Shown: positions 16,448 through 25,000 of the stretch, one piece after another
Layout: every line of letters starts with the position of its first letter
Numbering within the stretch: the first letter of the stretch is position 1
Assembly: GCA_964472015.1 (NCBI GenBank)
Contig: CAYYIP010000025.1
Location: 1 to 25,376 of the forward strand
DNA: 25,376 nucleotides
Source: JAAYTD01 sp964472015
GTDB taxonomy: Bacteria > Bacteroidota > Ignavibacteria > Kapaibacteriales > UBA2268
Direction: 5' to 3'
Notes under the pieces: model-generated
The model's input: the letters and a program-made list of their open reading frames with translations, nothing else
Database searches by the model: none
What the model was told of the DNA's origin: nothing
Position numbers and translations under genes: made by a program

Positions 16448-16818
16448 TGGTTGAGTATATCAAAAAAAATAAATTTTTAAGTGCAAGTATTTTATTAATT
16501 TTATCAATAGTATCATTAATAGGGATATATTTAATTGACAGTCCTTTTTTATATACTATTAGCAACATATTTGTACTTATATGTATTTTTATAATTTCTG
16601 TATCAGCTGTAACGTATGCATCTACTAAATTAAATTTTTTCAAAGTGGGTTTTGATTTTGAAGAATTTAATAATTTATCTAATAAAGCAGAAAAAGATGC
16701 GTACGTAGCAATTGAAAAAACAAAATTATTAGGTAAAAATATTATATATGCTGCGTTAATATTAGGTGTAGCAATTATTATAGGTTTCGGTTATTCTCTA
16801 ATACAATTTAGATTATAA
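16447..16818 (+). CDS. Putative holin (three transmembrane segments)
   Basis: This 123-residue protein has three predicted membrane segments, about residues 10-28 (FLSASILLILSIVSLIGIY), 36-57 (YTISNIFVLICIFIISVSAV) and 97-118 (GKNIIYAALILGVAIIIGFG). It lies between a membrane coiled-coil protein and a signal-bearing endolysin. AAGGAG at 16435-16440 provides a strong ribosome site. Size, topology and context fit a holin that permeabilises the inner membrane. Because the endolysin has its own signal peptide, a pinholin-like role is possible. There is no specific sequence family call. Confidence 0.6.
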   Translation: MVEYIKKNKFLSASILLILSIVSLIGIYLIDSPFLYTISNIFVLICIFIISVSAVTYASTKLNFFKVGFDFEEFNNLSNKAEKDAYVAIEKTKLLGKNIIYAALILGVAIIIGFGYSLIQFRL

Positions 16819-16848
16819 TTACAGTAACTATATTATTATATTAGTATT

Positions 16849-17457
16849 ATGAAAAACTTAAAAAACTTTATATGTATTATTCTTATTGTCATTAGCTTTA
16901 CAAGTGAGTTATTTGCTTTAAATAGTTATACTATTATAGATAGTAATAATATAAGTCTATTAGCTAAACAAATAGCTTTACAAGAGGTAGGAATAAAAGA
17001 GATAGGAAATAACAGAGGTACAAGAATAGATTTATATAATAAAACGGCGGGCGTTGCATTAGGAAGTCCTTACTGTGCATCAGGAATATATTATTGTTTT
17101 AATACTGCATCAACAACATTAAACAAAAAGAATATAATAAAACGAACGGCTTCAGCTAATGGCCAGTATGATTATTTAGCAAAAAAAGGAATTAAAGACA
17201 AGAAATATAATGTAAAAAATACTTCTTTAATTATTTGGAAATACCCAAATAGTTATTATGGCCATATAGAAAAAACATATAAAGTTTTAAGTAATGGGAA
17301 CATACAAACAATTGGATTTAATACTACACGCGGGAACGTAGGTAATCAAAGGAATGGTGGCGGAGTATATATAAGGATGAGGAACGTAAAACATAAGTTA
17401 GGTAGGATGTTAGTAAGAGGAATTATTAATTTTGAGACTAAAACAAATATAGAATGA
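16849..17457 (+). CDS. Secreted endolysin, CHAP/NlpC-P60-type cysteine peptidase
   Basis: The 202-residue product should cut peptidoglycan at lysis. Residues 1-23 form a signal peptide (hydrophobic FICIILIVISF, cleavage likely after LFA), so export need not depend on the holin. The mature domain has the pattern of phage CHAP-like enzymes: LAKQIALQEVGIKEIGNNRG, then YNKTAGVALGSPYCASGIYYCF with the likely nucleophile C76, then YYGHIEKTY with H139, and QTIGFNTTRGNVGNQRNGGG supplying the polar third residue and the typical glycine-rich close. It could be an amidase or an endopeptidase; the cleavage site cannot be told from sequence. Its TGA stop overlaps the next start (ATGA). Confidence 0.82.
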   Translation: MKNLKNFICIILIVISFTSELFALNSYTIIDSNNISLLAKQIALQEVGIKEIGNNRGTRIDLYNKTAGVALGSPYCASGIYYCFNTASTTLNKKNIIKRTASANGQYDYLAKKGIKDKKYNVKNTSLIIWKYPNSYYGHIEKTYKVLSNGNIQTIGFNTTRGNVGNQRNGGGVYIRMRNVKHKLGRMLVRGIINFETKTNIE

Positions 17458-17936
17458 AATTATTTTATTGTAGTGTTTTATGGATAGTATTATTATGTAC
17501 TAACTGCAAAACAGTCAAAGTAGAAAAAGAAAAGATTAAACAGACTGATACAACGATTGTTATTAAAGACGTAAAAATTGATAAAGAATTTAATACGATC
17601 CCAGAATTAAAATATAATAAAGAATTTGAATTAATAGAGTTTAATTTTGATACTACAATTATTGTAGACAATAATAAAATAATAACATTAAAACAAAAAT
17701 ATAATTTTAAGAAAAATAAATTAAACACAAAAATTAATATAGATATAAAAGATACTAACACGAACGTAAAAACTTATGAAAAAGAGATTATAACAAAAAA
17801 GGAAGCTGATAAAGATAACTTTTTTTATAAAGTTGGGAAATATATAACAATAGTATTTATAGTATTGATACTTATAACAATTATATACATATTTTTCATA
17901 AAAAAATATATTGATATAAGTAAAATTATTAAGTAA
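17454..17936 (+). CDS. Probable u-spanin (lipoprotein signal plus C-terminal membrane anchor)
   Basis: This 160-residue protein follows the endolysin with a 4-bp ATGA overlap. The N-terminus is a short signal (KLFYCSVLWIVLLCTNC) with Cys15 and Cys18 as possible lipidation sites; neither lipobox is canonical. Residues about 128-149 form a transmembrane segment (KYITIVFIVLILITIIYIFF) followed by a basic tail. The region between is rich in predicted beta strands (TTIVIKDVKI, FNFDTTIIVDNNKIITLKQKYNF, NTKINIDIKD). An outer-membrane lipid anchor joined to an inner-membrane anchor by a beta-rich periplasmic part is the layout of unimolecular spanins such as T1 gp11, which fuse the two membranes at the last step of lysis. 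The role is inferred from topology and location. Confidence 0.62.
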   Translation: MKLFYCSVLWIVLLCTNCKTVKVEKEKIKQTDTTIVIKDVKIDKEFNTIPELKYNKEFELIEFNFDTTIIVDNNKIITLKQKYNFKKNKLNTKINIDIKDTNTNVKTYEKEIITKKEADKDNFFYKVGKYITIVFIVLILITIIYIFFIKKYIDISKIIK

Positions 17937-17943
17937 ATAGGAT

Positions 17944-18639
17944 ATGATTAGAAAAGTAGATATAAAAGACAATAAAACAATAGAAACAATAGATATAGTA
18001 AAAATAGATGATTTAGATCCTTCTATTTCTCAAAATCTTATTGTTGGTGCTGAAAAAAGGATTGAGATAGAAAATAATATAATTCAAGTAATAGGTCGCA
18101 AAGTTATAAAAGCTAGCGATTTAGCATTTTATGGTTACACACCATTACCGGGCGGGCAACAAAAGAAATGCAGAATAACATATCAAATAAATAAAGAAAA
18201 TAACCAGACTATTACAGATTATCATTTGCCGGCAAATAATATAGCACTATCAGGTGCTGATATTTTGGAATTTTTAGTAGACGAAATAACAACAACAGAA
18301 GTTGAAAGGTTTACTAATAATGAATTTGAAGCAGAAGTAAGTATTTTCAATCCGGAAGATAGTAGTGCAATTAATGTTTTATTTGCTTCTAATGGTATCC
18401 TAGCAAGTCAACACGCTACAACGCCGATGATATATCATCGTAGAGAGTGGGTTTACATATTCGATCAAACGGAGTTATTATTTCCAAATGAAACAATGTT
18501 AGTAAAAATAAAATATAATTATCATAGTGGGCTGATGATTATTGTAGATGCTAGACAACGTAAAGATGGTATTGTTGATGATCTCAATCCGGCTAATTTT
18601 GAAAATGAATGGTGGTTAACAGGTAGAACACCGATTTAA
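17944..18639 (+). CDS. Unknown phage protein, probably virion-associated
   Basis: I do not recognise this 231-residue protein. It has no signal or membrane segment. The composition is that of a mixed beta protein: a short N-terminal beta/turn part (VDIKDNKTIETIDIVKI), a loop with GYTPLPGGQQKKC, a middle with ALSGADILEFLVDEITTTE, and a C-terminal beta-rich region ending NPANFENEWWLTGRTPI. The phrase MLVKIKYNYHSGLMIIVDAR suggests a sandwich fold. It lies 7 bp after the spanin gene and before a fibre-like gene, so a tail or fibre-associated role is plausible but unproven. ATAGGAT near the start may serve as ribosome site. Confidence 0.7.
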   Translation: MIRKVDIKDNKTIETIDIVKIDDLDPSISQNLIVGAEKRIEIENNIIQVIGRKVIKASDLAFYGYTPLPGGQQKKCRITYQINKENNQTITDYHLPANNIALSGADILEFLVDEITTTEVERFTNNEFEAEVSIFNPEDSSAINVLFASNGILASQHATTPMIYHRREWVYIFDQTELLFPNETMLVKIKYNYHSGLMIIVDARQRKDGIVDDLNPANFENEWWLTGRTPI

Positions 18640-18699
18640 TAAGATAATAAATAAATAATAATATATTTTTTTGAAGTTAAATAAATTAAATATAGAAAT

Positions 18700-20028
18700 A
18701 TGGCAGAATTATTAAGTATAAAAAATCAAAGCGACTTCCCTATTAATAAAACAAATGAAGAACATATAGTACTTACTAAAAATGAAGATTTATATATAGA
18801 GAAGTTAGAAACAATTTCGGAAGGCATTATAGAAGATGCCGTTACGGAAGCTGTTACAGTAATTATTGATTATATAAATACGGATCCTGATATTCCTGAA
18901 TTTACACCGGATACAGAATTAAATTTTAATAATTTCACAGGTGAAGGGACAGAAACAAATCCGTATCAAATTTGGAACGATATAATGTTTAAAAATTTTA
19001 GGGATAAAGTAAACGCAGGCGCTGCTGATACAATAGATACTATATATTTTAAACAAATGAAAGATATAAAAATTACAGTTGCTGACAATGAATACTGGAG
19101 ACCAGTAGGGTTATATGTAAATAACGCTGTTTATAATGATGGAACAACACAACATAGTTTTACTTATGGGACTAGTAATTGTAATTTACAATATGATGGT
19201 AACGAACATAATTTTACATTCAAATTAAATAAATCTATAAATAATGAATATCTTTTTTATTGTTTTGAATTAGACAAAACTTATACATATAATGATAATT
19301 GTTATTTTGAATTTATGAACTCTAGTAGTATTATTATTATTAGTATTTTTCATAATTCTAATATAATTATAAAGAATATAAAGTTTTATAATTGTAATAT
19401 TGATTTTGTTGACGTTGATAACTCGTCACCTTTCCATGAGGGACTAATAATCAATTCTAAAAGTATAACAAATATGTATTTATATAATCTAAAAGTTAAT
19501 ATGATATTACAGACAGGTTATGTAATGCAATTAATATCTTGTGATCAAAATATAGAAAATTGTAATATTGAAAATATTAAGATAAATATTAATGAACCCT
19601 CGAACATAACTCTATTACATAGTTCTCAAAGTATTAAAAACATTAGAATAGATGGCTTTGTTTTTGGAAATCATGCAAGCTTCACACCATTACTCGACGC
19701 TGAGAATATCGAAGTCATAAATAATTATGCTACAATTAAAACAGACTTTGGAATTAAATTATTAGGAGCTAGTAACATAAAAAAAGCTAATAATTATGGA
19801 AATATATCTATTTTTAATAATACAACTGCAGCAGGTACTATAGGGATGATATTTTGCAGTACAACCAACCCTGTTTTGAATTGCATAAATTTGGGACATT
19901 GGGTAGGGAATGTATTATCAAGCGTTACGTTAAAAATGGGATGTAAAAACGACACTCTTAATTTTGATCCTTCAGTTGACATAGGCTCAAACAATTACGG
20001 TAGTTTTGAAACAGTGGTAATAACATAA
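18700..20028 (+). CDS. Tail fibre/adhesin-like protein with GLUG-type beta-helix
   Basis: The 442-residue product has a helical N-terminal part (residues about 1-60) that could attach to the virion, then a sequence typical of bacterial and phage GLUG-like beta-helix proteins: FTGEGTETNPYQIWNDIMFKN, TIYFKQMKDIKI, YWRPVGLY and YDGNEHNFTFKL. From about residue 200 short Asn/Ile-rich turns repeat (NSNIIIKNIKFYNCNIDF, NIENCNIENIKININ, SIKNIRIDGFVFGN, NIKKANNYGNISIFNN), as in a right-handed beta-helix. Such proteins form trimeric fibres or spikes that bind the cell surface. No catalytic motif is apparent. The gene stands between an unknown gene and the probable tail tube gene. Receptor binding is inferred. 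Confidence 0.7.
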   Translation: MAELLSIKNQSDFPINKTNEEHIVLTKNEDLYIEKLETISEGIIEDAVTEAVTVIIDYINTDPDIPEFTPDTELNFNNFTGEGTETNPYQIWNDIMFKNFRDKVNAGAADTIDTIYFKQMKDIKITVADNEYWRPVGLYVNNAVYNDGTTQHSFTYGTSNCNLQYDGNEHNFTFKLNKSINNEYLFYCFELDKTYTYNDNCYFEFMNSSSIIIISIFHNSNIIIKNIKFYNCNIDFVDVDNSSPFHEGLIINSKSITNMYLYNLKVNMILQTGYVMQLISCDQNIENCNIENIKININEPSNITLLHSSQSIKNIRIDGFVFGNHASFTPLLDAENIEVINNYATIKTDFGIKLLGASNIKKANNYGNISIFNNTTAAGTIGMIFCSTTNPVLNCINLGHWVGNVLSSVTLKMGCKNDTLNFDPSVDIGSNNYGSFETVVIT

Positions 20029-20110
20029 AATAACATAATATATATTAAAACAATAAAAAATTTTGAAATTTATAATTTTATAATAATAAAAAAAAGGAGT
20101 ATATAATAAT

Positions 20111-20881
20111 ATGGCAAAAACAGTTCCAGCAACAACAGGCGATGAAAGCGAAAGCTTAGTAATAAATGCTTATCCAGCCGTAGGAATTTGGTATAATAAT
20201 TCCGGTACATTAACCCCGTTATTTAATTTTTATGGAACGGATGCAAATACAGTGACTTGGCCGACCGCAGAAACAGGTGGCGGATCGGAAGCTGAAAAAC
20301 ATTCTATAACACGTGGCGATGGTGTTATTTTAGAATGTTCTAAACAAAGTAAAAAGATCGATTTAAGTACAGGTGAAACTGTACAAGTTGCAGTTGAAGA
20401 AGACAGTAATTTTACAAAACTTGGTACTGTTAGTTTTACTGCATTAGTAGCTCCAAAATTACATTCAGGTTCGACTTGGAGTAAAAACACTTGGAGTAAG
20501 TTTATAGAACTATTAACACAGCCACTAACTGATAGTAAAGCAGTAAAAGATTTAGAATTATTAGTTGCGATGCCAGCAGGCCAAACTTATGCAGATGCAC
20601 AGTCATCGACTGGGAAGGTAGACGGATGGGTGTGGATGGTAGGGAAAATAACAAGTGAAATTTCTCATTCTTCAAGCGGTAGTAATCCTTCGAGTTTAGA
20701 AATAACAATTAGCAGCTACAAGCCCCACGATTTAGAAGCAACAGACTTAACAGGGTTAACAGCTATACCATTAGAAGTACCTATGGGAGACAGTGCATAT
20801 TTGACAATAAACACGCCGACTATTACTTCTAATCAAGCTACATTACTATTAAATGGAAAATTAGTAATGGCTTCTGTATAA
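20111..20881 (+). CDS. Probable major tail tube protein
   Basis: This 256-residue protein is preceded by GGAG at 20096-20099 after a long A-run, has a more balanced codon choice than its neighbours, and is closely followed by a terminator: all signs of strong expression. The sequence is beta-rich (AVGIWYNNSGTLTPLFNFYG, DGVILECSKQSKKIDLS, LGTVSFTALVAP) with a long loop, a helix (NTWSKFIELLTQPLTDSKAVKDLELLV) and WVWMVGKITSEISHSSSG, which resembles the strand pattern near the end of tail tube subunits. A C-terminal segment (about 220-256) may be an added domain. A phage with this tape measure must have a tube, and this is the best candidate in the window. No sheath gene is present beside it. Family membership is not proven. 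Confidence 0.5.
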   Translation: MAKTVPATTGDESESLVINAYPAVGIWYNNSGTLTPLFNFYGTDANTVTWPTAETGGGSEAEKHSITRGDGVILECSKQSKKIDLSTGETVQVAVEEDSNFTKLGTVSFTALVAPKLHSGSTWSKNTWSKFIELLTQPLTDSKAVKDLELLVAMPAGQTYADAQSSTGKVDGWVWMVGKITSEISHSSSGSNPSSLEITISSYKPHDLEATDLTGLTAIPLEVPMGDSAYLTINTPTITSNQATLLLNGKLVMASV

Positions 20882-20920
20882 TATAAGGACTTAGTTTTTA
20901 TAGAGTAATAATTATATAAC

Positions 20921-20950
20921 AAGGGCGTTGAGTATTTAATGCCCTTTTTT
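20921..20950 (+). terminator. Rho-independent terminator after the tail tube gene
   Basis: A 9-bp stem AAGGGCGTT (20921-20929) / AATGCCCTT (20938-20946), with one G-T pair and an 8-nt loop, is followed by a run of T to 20950. It closes the tube transcript 40 bp after the stop codon. Confidence 0.8.
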
Positions 20951-20993
20951 ATTAAAAACAGTATTTTAATTTTACATTTAAGTATTAAAAATT

Positions 20994-23948
20994 ATGTTAA
21001 TTACGCAAATATATAAAAGACACGAACACGGATTTGGAGATTGTTATATTCTTTTTTGTGTATCTAATAAGTATAGTGAATTATATAATGCATCTAGCGA
21101 TATAACAACAAATATAGTTGAATTAGAGACAATTAAAAAAGATTTAGAAAATGATAGTGGGAATTTTGTTGCAGATGCTTTAAATTTTAGTATCAATGAA
21201 TTAAGTTGCAATACTAATGATGATATAAATTCATTATTCTTTTGTCTTAATGCATCAAATAAAGATGTAAAAAGATATGTAGCAGTATTTTTCTTAAATT
21301 CTAATGATATAACAGAACGAAATGTAAATAATTGTTTATTTAGTGGTGTTATTAATAGTAAAATAAGCGGTGAAGACTTAGTATGGAATAGTCATTCTTG
21401 GAACAGTCAAAAAAACATAAAACGAAGTTATAAATTTACTGCTAATAGTCTAGCAGCAACTATATTAAATGAATGTAAGTTTACTGAAACAATTGTAAAA
21501 AATAATGTACATATACAAAATATATACGAACGTTTTGAAGCTAATAATTATAATCAATTTACAACAGTAAATCCAACAATTAATGGCGTTACTGCAATGA
21601 AATATAAATTGTTTCATATTGCTATTAAAAATGATGCCAACGCAATGGTATATCCCACATTTCATTATCCTACTATAAATTTATATGATACTTTAAGATT
21701 ATATTTAAAAGAATGTCAAGATATATTATATTCATTATATAATATCAATTACACAATCGTTTTAAATCCTTTTGATTTAGGTGTTGAAGCATCTTGGGCT
21801 AATTATCATAATTGCCATAATACTAGTATCTATTGTCATTTGCGTAGCATACAAAGTGTTTTTCAAAGTACCACAAAACATAAATTAAGATGTTGTAAAG
21901 AGAGCGATTTACAAAGCAACGAGCTTGCTATTTCTATACATAGAGGTTTAATAAGTGGAACATTAATGAACAGAGCATATAAAATGTTAACTACTGCAAA
22001 AAATTTGATGCAACAAGATCCGAGCACGTTAACACCTGAGGAAGATATATATGTAAAATTCTTTTTGCGCTTAATGGAACTCAATACCCTAAGCGACGAG
22101 TTAAGTTTTGAAAAATCTTGTGATAATATGTTAGACTTATTAAATAAAATTGCGTTTTCTTTTGGATTACAATTATTTATAGAGATGACAGCCCCAACAA
22201 CAATAACAATTACTTTTAAGAATAGAAAAAGTTTTCCTGATACTACAATATATTTATATAATGTACAAGGTAGTGGTATTGATACCAGTTGGGCTAACTC
22301 TACAAATAAACGCCGTTTTTATTCACAATCGACTGCATTTTCTTCTGAACCGTCTTATCAATACGAAGCTAATATTGCTGATTATAGAGTACATATATAT
22401 CCAGATGCTATTTTATTTTTAGAAGATACAAATAAAGTTTTTTCAAGTCAAGTTCCACTGATAGGCGGACCTAGTAGCCCGCTAGGAGAACCAGAATATT
22501 CTAACTTTACTAAAACAACAAAATTAAGAATAGAAGAGGCACAAAGGGAGCGATTAAAGTCTAATAATAAATATGATTTTGAAAAAATAATAATGTCTTT
22601 GGGGCCGAACCCATTTGTAACACTTTCATTGAATGCAGGAAATAAAGAAGTCCCTAAAAAAATATATCATAAATTTACTACCATATTAAATACAGTAAAT
22701 TCTAAGGAATTTAATACAGATGAATTAACAGATGAAACAAAATATAATATATATAATTTAGAATATAGTAAATCTAACCCTGATACTTGGTATTTTAATA
22801 ATTTAGTAGGATGTTATCCTGAAACATTATTAACAAATATATTTGTTAATCCTAAAAGTACTGAAATAGAAGATACATATTCAAATAAAACAGAAAAAGA
22901 CACTGCAACACCTATTAAAACAGATACTGCAACTATTATGGCCGTCTTAAATACATTACAAAGCAGGATAACACGACCAGCAACAGTATTATATGTAAAA
23001 ATAAGGAACGTAAATAAAGAATACTATAATTTAGCTGATTATATCAATGATATACATAAACTAGACGAAGATATATACACAACAGAATTAAATTTAGAAA
23101 TCCCACAATGGAATTGTTTTTCATTAAACAGTAACGGTAGTAATCCGAGTTTATTTAATCTTAAAGTTGGGAACATATTAACTATACAAAATTACTCAAA
23201 AGTATTTAATGAAATTAGAAATACATTTGATGAGACTACAACAGATATAAATTATATAGTTACAGCAGTTGAGATGGACTTAACGTCCCCGAAATTAAAA
23301 ATAAGTTTACAAAATAGTGAACGTTTTGCGTTTGGGAACGTTGATAGTACATATAATGCTCATAGTGCAGGTAATCATTTAAATGATGATACAGATCCGA
23401 TTGATAATATCGAAAACAAGGATATTGAAACAGCGTCTTATAAATGTGCAGGCGATATAAAGAAAGGCGATGCAGTATTTGTATATCAAAGTAACAATGA
23501 ATATGTAATAGAGACAGCACAATCCTCATATTTTGATAATAAAACAGTTATAGGTATTGCTTTAGAAGGTGGAAGTACTGATGATTATATTAAAATAGCA
23601 ACAGGTGGCACTATATACACGGGAGGAATGATGTCTATAAAAGCTGAGGACGTTGGAAAAGAAATTTTTGTACGTTGTTATGAAGATGAAAATATGAATT
23701 TAGTAATACCGAAAGGAAATTTAAGACATATAGCAAAAGTTTTTGGTGAACCACCAGTATATTATAACTTATCATATAATGATATAATAAAAACAGATAC
23801 TGCTGCTTATGATGGTAGCCCACAAAAAAGGAACATAGTAGAAGATTTATATTGTAAAATTGGCGTTGTTGTTGATGCTTATAAAATTGAGTTGAATATA
23901 CAGTCATCTTTAATTATTCCATACCACGAAGCACGTATTAATCCATAA
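20994..23948 (+). CDS. Large tail/baseplate protein with cement-like C-terminal module
   Basis: The 984-residue product is probably a tail-tip or baseplate component. The N-terminal 200 residues (LNFSINELSCNTNDDINSLF, KRYVAVFFLNSNDITERNVN, NCLFSGVINSKISGEDLVWN) look like the beta-rich start of a distal tail or hub protein in which an RYxAVFF strand and a FSGxI turn recur. The middle, about 200-800, is mixed and unassigned. Residues about 810-925 (KCAGDIKKGDAVFVYQSNNE, NKTVIGIALEGGSTDDYIKI, ATGGTIYTGGMMSIKAEDVG, KEIFVR) have the strand order of DUF2190-like cement or fibre-base domains, much like the cement protein earlier in this window. No signal peptide and no lytic motif. The gene has its own leader after a terminator. 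Virion location is likely; the precise part is not known. Confidence 0.65.
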   Translation: MLITQIYKRHEHGFGDCYILFCVSNKYSELYNASSDITTNIVELETIKKDLENDSGNFVADALNFSINELSCNTNDDINSLFFCLNASNKDVKRYVAVFFLNSNDITERNVNNCLFSGVINSKISGEDLVWNSHSWNSQKNIKRSYKFTANSLAATILNECKFTETIVKNNVHIQNIYERFEANNYNQFTTVNPTINGVTAMKYKLFHIAIKNDANAMVYPTFHYPTINLYDTLRLYLKECQDILYSLYNINYTIVLNPFDLGVEASWANYHNCHNTSIYCHLRSIQSVFQSTTKHKLRCCKESDLQSNELAISIHRGLISGTLMNRAYKMLTTAKNLMQQDPSTLTPEEDIYVKFFLRLMELNTLSDELSFEKSCDNMLDLLNKIAFSFGLQLFIEMTAPTTITITFKNRKSFPDTTIYLYNVQGSGIDTSWANSTNKRRFYSQSTAFSSEPSYQYEANIADYRVHIYPDAILFLEDTNKVFSSQVPLIGGPSSPLGEPEYSNFTKTTKLRIEEAQRERLKSNNKYDFEKIIMSLGPNPFVTLSLNAGNKEVPKKIYHKFTTILNTVNSKEFNTDELTDETKYNIYNLEYSKSNPDTWYFNNLVGCYPETLLTNIFVNPKSTEIEDTYSNKTEKDTATPIKTDTATIMAVLNTLQSRITRPATVLYVKIRNVNKEYYNLADYINDIHKLDEDIYTTELNLEIPQWNCFSLNSNGSNPSLFNLKVGNILTIQNYSKVFNEIRNTFDETTTDINYIVTAVEMDLTSPKLKISLQNSERFAFGNVDSTYNAHSAGNHLNDDTDPIDNIENKDIETASYKCAGDIKKGDAVFVYQSNNEYVIETAQSSYFDNKTVIGIALEGGSTDDYIKIATGGTIYTGGMMSIKAEDVGKEIFVRCYEDENMNLVIPKGNLRHIAKVFGEPPVYYNLSYNDIIKTDTAAYDGSPQKRNIVEDLYCKIGVVVDAYKIELNIQSSLIIPYHEARINP

Positions 23949-23987
23949 CATTAATTTTTTTTGAAAATAATATATAAAATATAGATT

Positions 23988-24383
23988 ATGAATATAACAT
24001 TAAGATATACAACAACATATATAACAGACGGAACTGCATATAGTAGTAGCGACCAGACACAATTAACTTTAAAATGTTTAAAAAAATTCTTAAATGAAAT
24101 TGAAGTAAGTTCTAATGAAACTGTATTATTAAATGGGAGGATAGTAAAACATATTACATTTTCAAGATATAAACATAATATAACCATAGGAGCTGATGAA
24201 CTAAAAACAAGTTCTAAAATGAGTTTCTTAAAAGAATTCTTAAAAAGTAATTATAAATATATTGTAAGAGACAACAAGTATTATGAAGTATCAACAGCGG
24301 ATAATTTAGATACTAGTTATGTAAATGATTTAGAATTTTTACCAGAAGTTTTATTAAATTTAATAGAATGTGGAGTATTATAA
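23988..24383 (+). CDS. Unknown small protein in the tail gene cluster
   Basis: I do not recognise this 131-residue protein. It opens with a beta strand (NITLRYTTTYITDGTAYSS), continues with a helix (QTQLTLKCLKKFLNEIEVSS), strands around VLLNGRIVKHITFSRYKHN, and a second helical part (SSKMSFLKEFLKSNYKYIV), ending LEFLPEVLLNLIECGVL. There is no membrane segment. It follows the 984-residue tail gene by 39 bp, and the ribosome site of the next gene overlaps its last codons. A role as tail assembly or baseplate protein is a guess from the neighbours. Confidence 0.65.
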   Translation: MNITLRYTTTYITDGTAYSSSDQTQLTLKCLKKFLNEIEVSSNETVLLNGRIVKHITFSRYKHNITIGADELKTSSKMSFLKEFLKSNYKYIVRDNKYYEVSTADNLDTSYVNDLEFLPEVLLNLIECGVL

Positions 24384-24385
24384 TT

Positions 24386-24994
24386 ATGATAATAGACAGC
24401 ATAAAAGGCAGTATTTTATTACTTCCGATAACATCAATAAAATTTTATAATTTAGATAATGAAAACAACGAACAGAATATAATTGAGATAGTTACACCGG
24501 AACAAGAAAGCAATTATAACATAACACCAGTAACAGCTACTAACTCAAAAGGCCATATAATAACTTATGGATATACTTTTGAATTAAATTGCTACGTTCC
24601 TAATAACAACATATATAGTAATTATGCAACTTCTCCAGACCCGATTATAAATTCTAGTGGTTTTGAGATGCTCCAACGTATAAAAATATTACAAAGTTCA
24701 GGGGATACAAGATTAAATTTAAGATTAGGAAATAATCCTGATGGTACTTATTTACAAGACCCAAGTATTGTAATAATACCACAGTTAACACCAGAAAACA
24801 ATATAAATTATAGTTTATTACGAAATATTATTATTAAACGCGGAAATTTAGTCTATACGATGGAAAGCGTTGAGTATAGACCTAGAATAATACTAAAATA
24901 TCAAACATTTTTAGATGATTTAACAAACAAAAATACGATTGAATTTACGGGAACGGATTATGTAGATGAATATACGCCCGATCCTGTTACATAA
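24386..24994 (+). CDS. Unknown protein, probable tail component
   Basis: The 202-residue product is not recognised. The start at 24386 is chosen because GGAG (24372-24375) lies 10 nt upstream; an in-frame ATG at 24368 would overlap the previous gene and lacks a ribosome site. The sequence is mostly predicted beta (SILLLPITSIKFYNLDN, GHIITYGYTFELNCYVPN, RLNLRLGNNPDG, PSIVIIPQLTPE) with NLVYTMESVEYRPRIILKYQ and an acidic end (FTGTDYVDEYTPDPVT). It has no signal or membrane segment. Its location, 2 bp after the preceding unknown gene and in the tail cluster, suggests a structural role. Confidence 0.65.
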   Translation: MIIDSIKGSILLLPITSIKFYNLDNENNEQNIIEIVTPEQESNYNITPVTATNSKGHIITYGYTFELNCYVPNNNIYSNYATSPDPIINSSGFEMLQRIKILQSSGDTRLNLRLGNNPDGTYLQDPSIVIIPQLTPENNINYSLLRNIIIKRGNLVYTMESVEYRPRIILKYQTFLDDLTNKNTIEFTGTDYVDEYTPDPVT

Positions 24995-25000
24995 AACTAT

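Noticed and set aside
16849..17457. Possible stop-codon reassignment suggested by rare TGA and TAG stops
   Set aside because: TAA dominates simply because of base composition; TGA closes the endolysin and TAG closes the capsid and repressor genes at sensible lengths, with tryptophan encoded by TGG.
20029..20993. Search for a frameshifted tail chaperone pair (G/GT type) after the tail tube gene
   Set aside because: The tube gene is followed by a terminator and then the 984-residue gene; no pair of overlapping small frames with a slippery heptamer is present there.
24368..24385. Upstream ATG adding six residues to the protein starting at 24386
   Set aside because: It overlaps the previous gene and lacks a ribosome site, whereas GGAG at 24372-24375 is spaced correctly for 24386.
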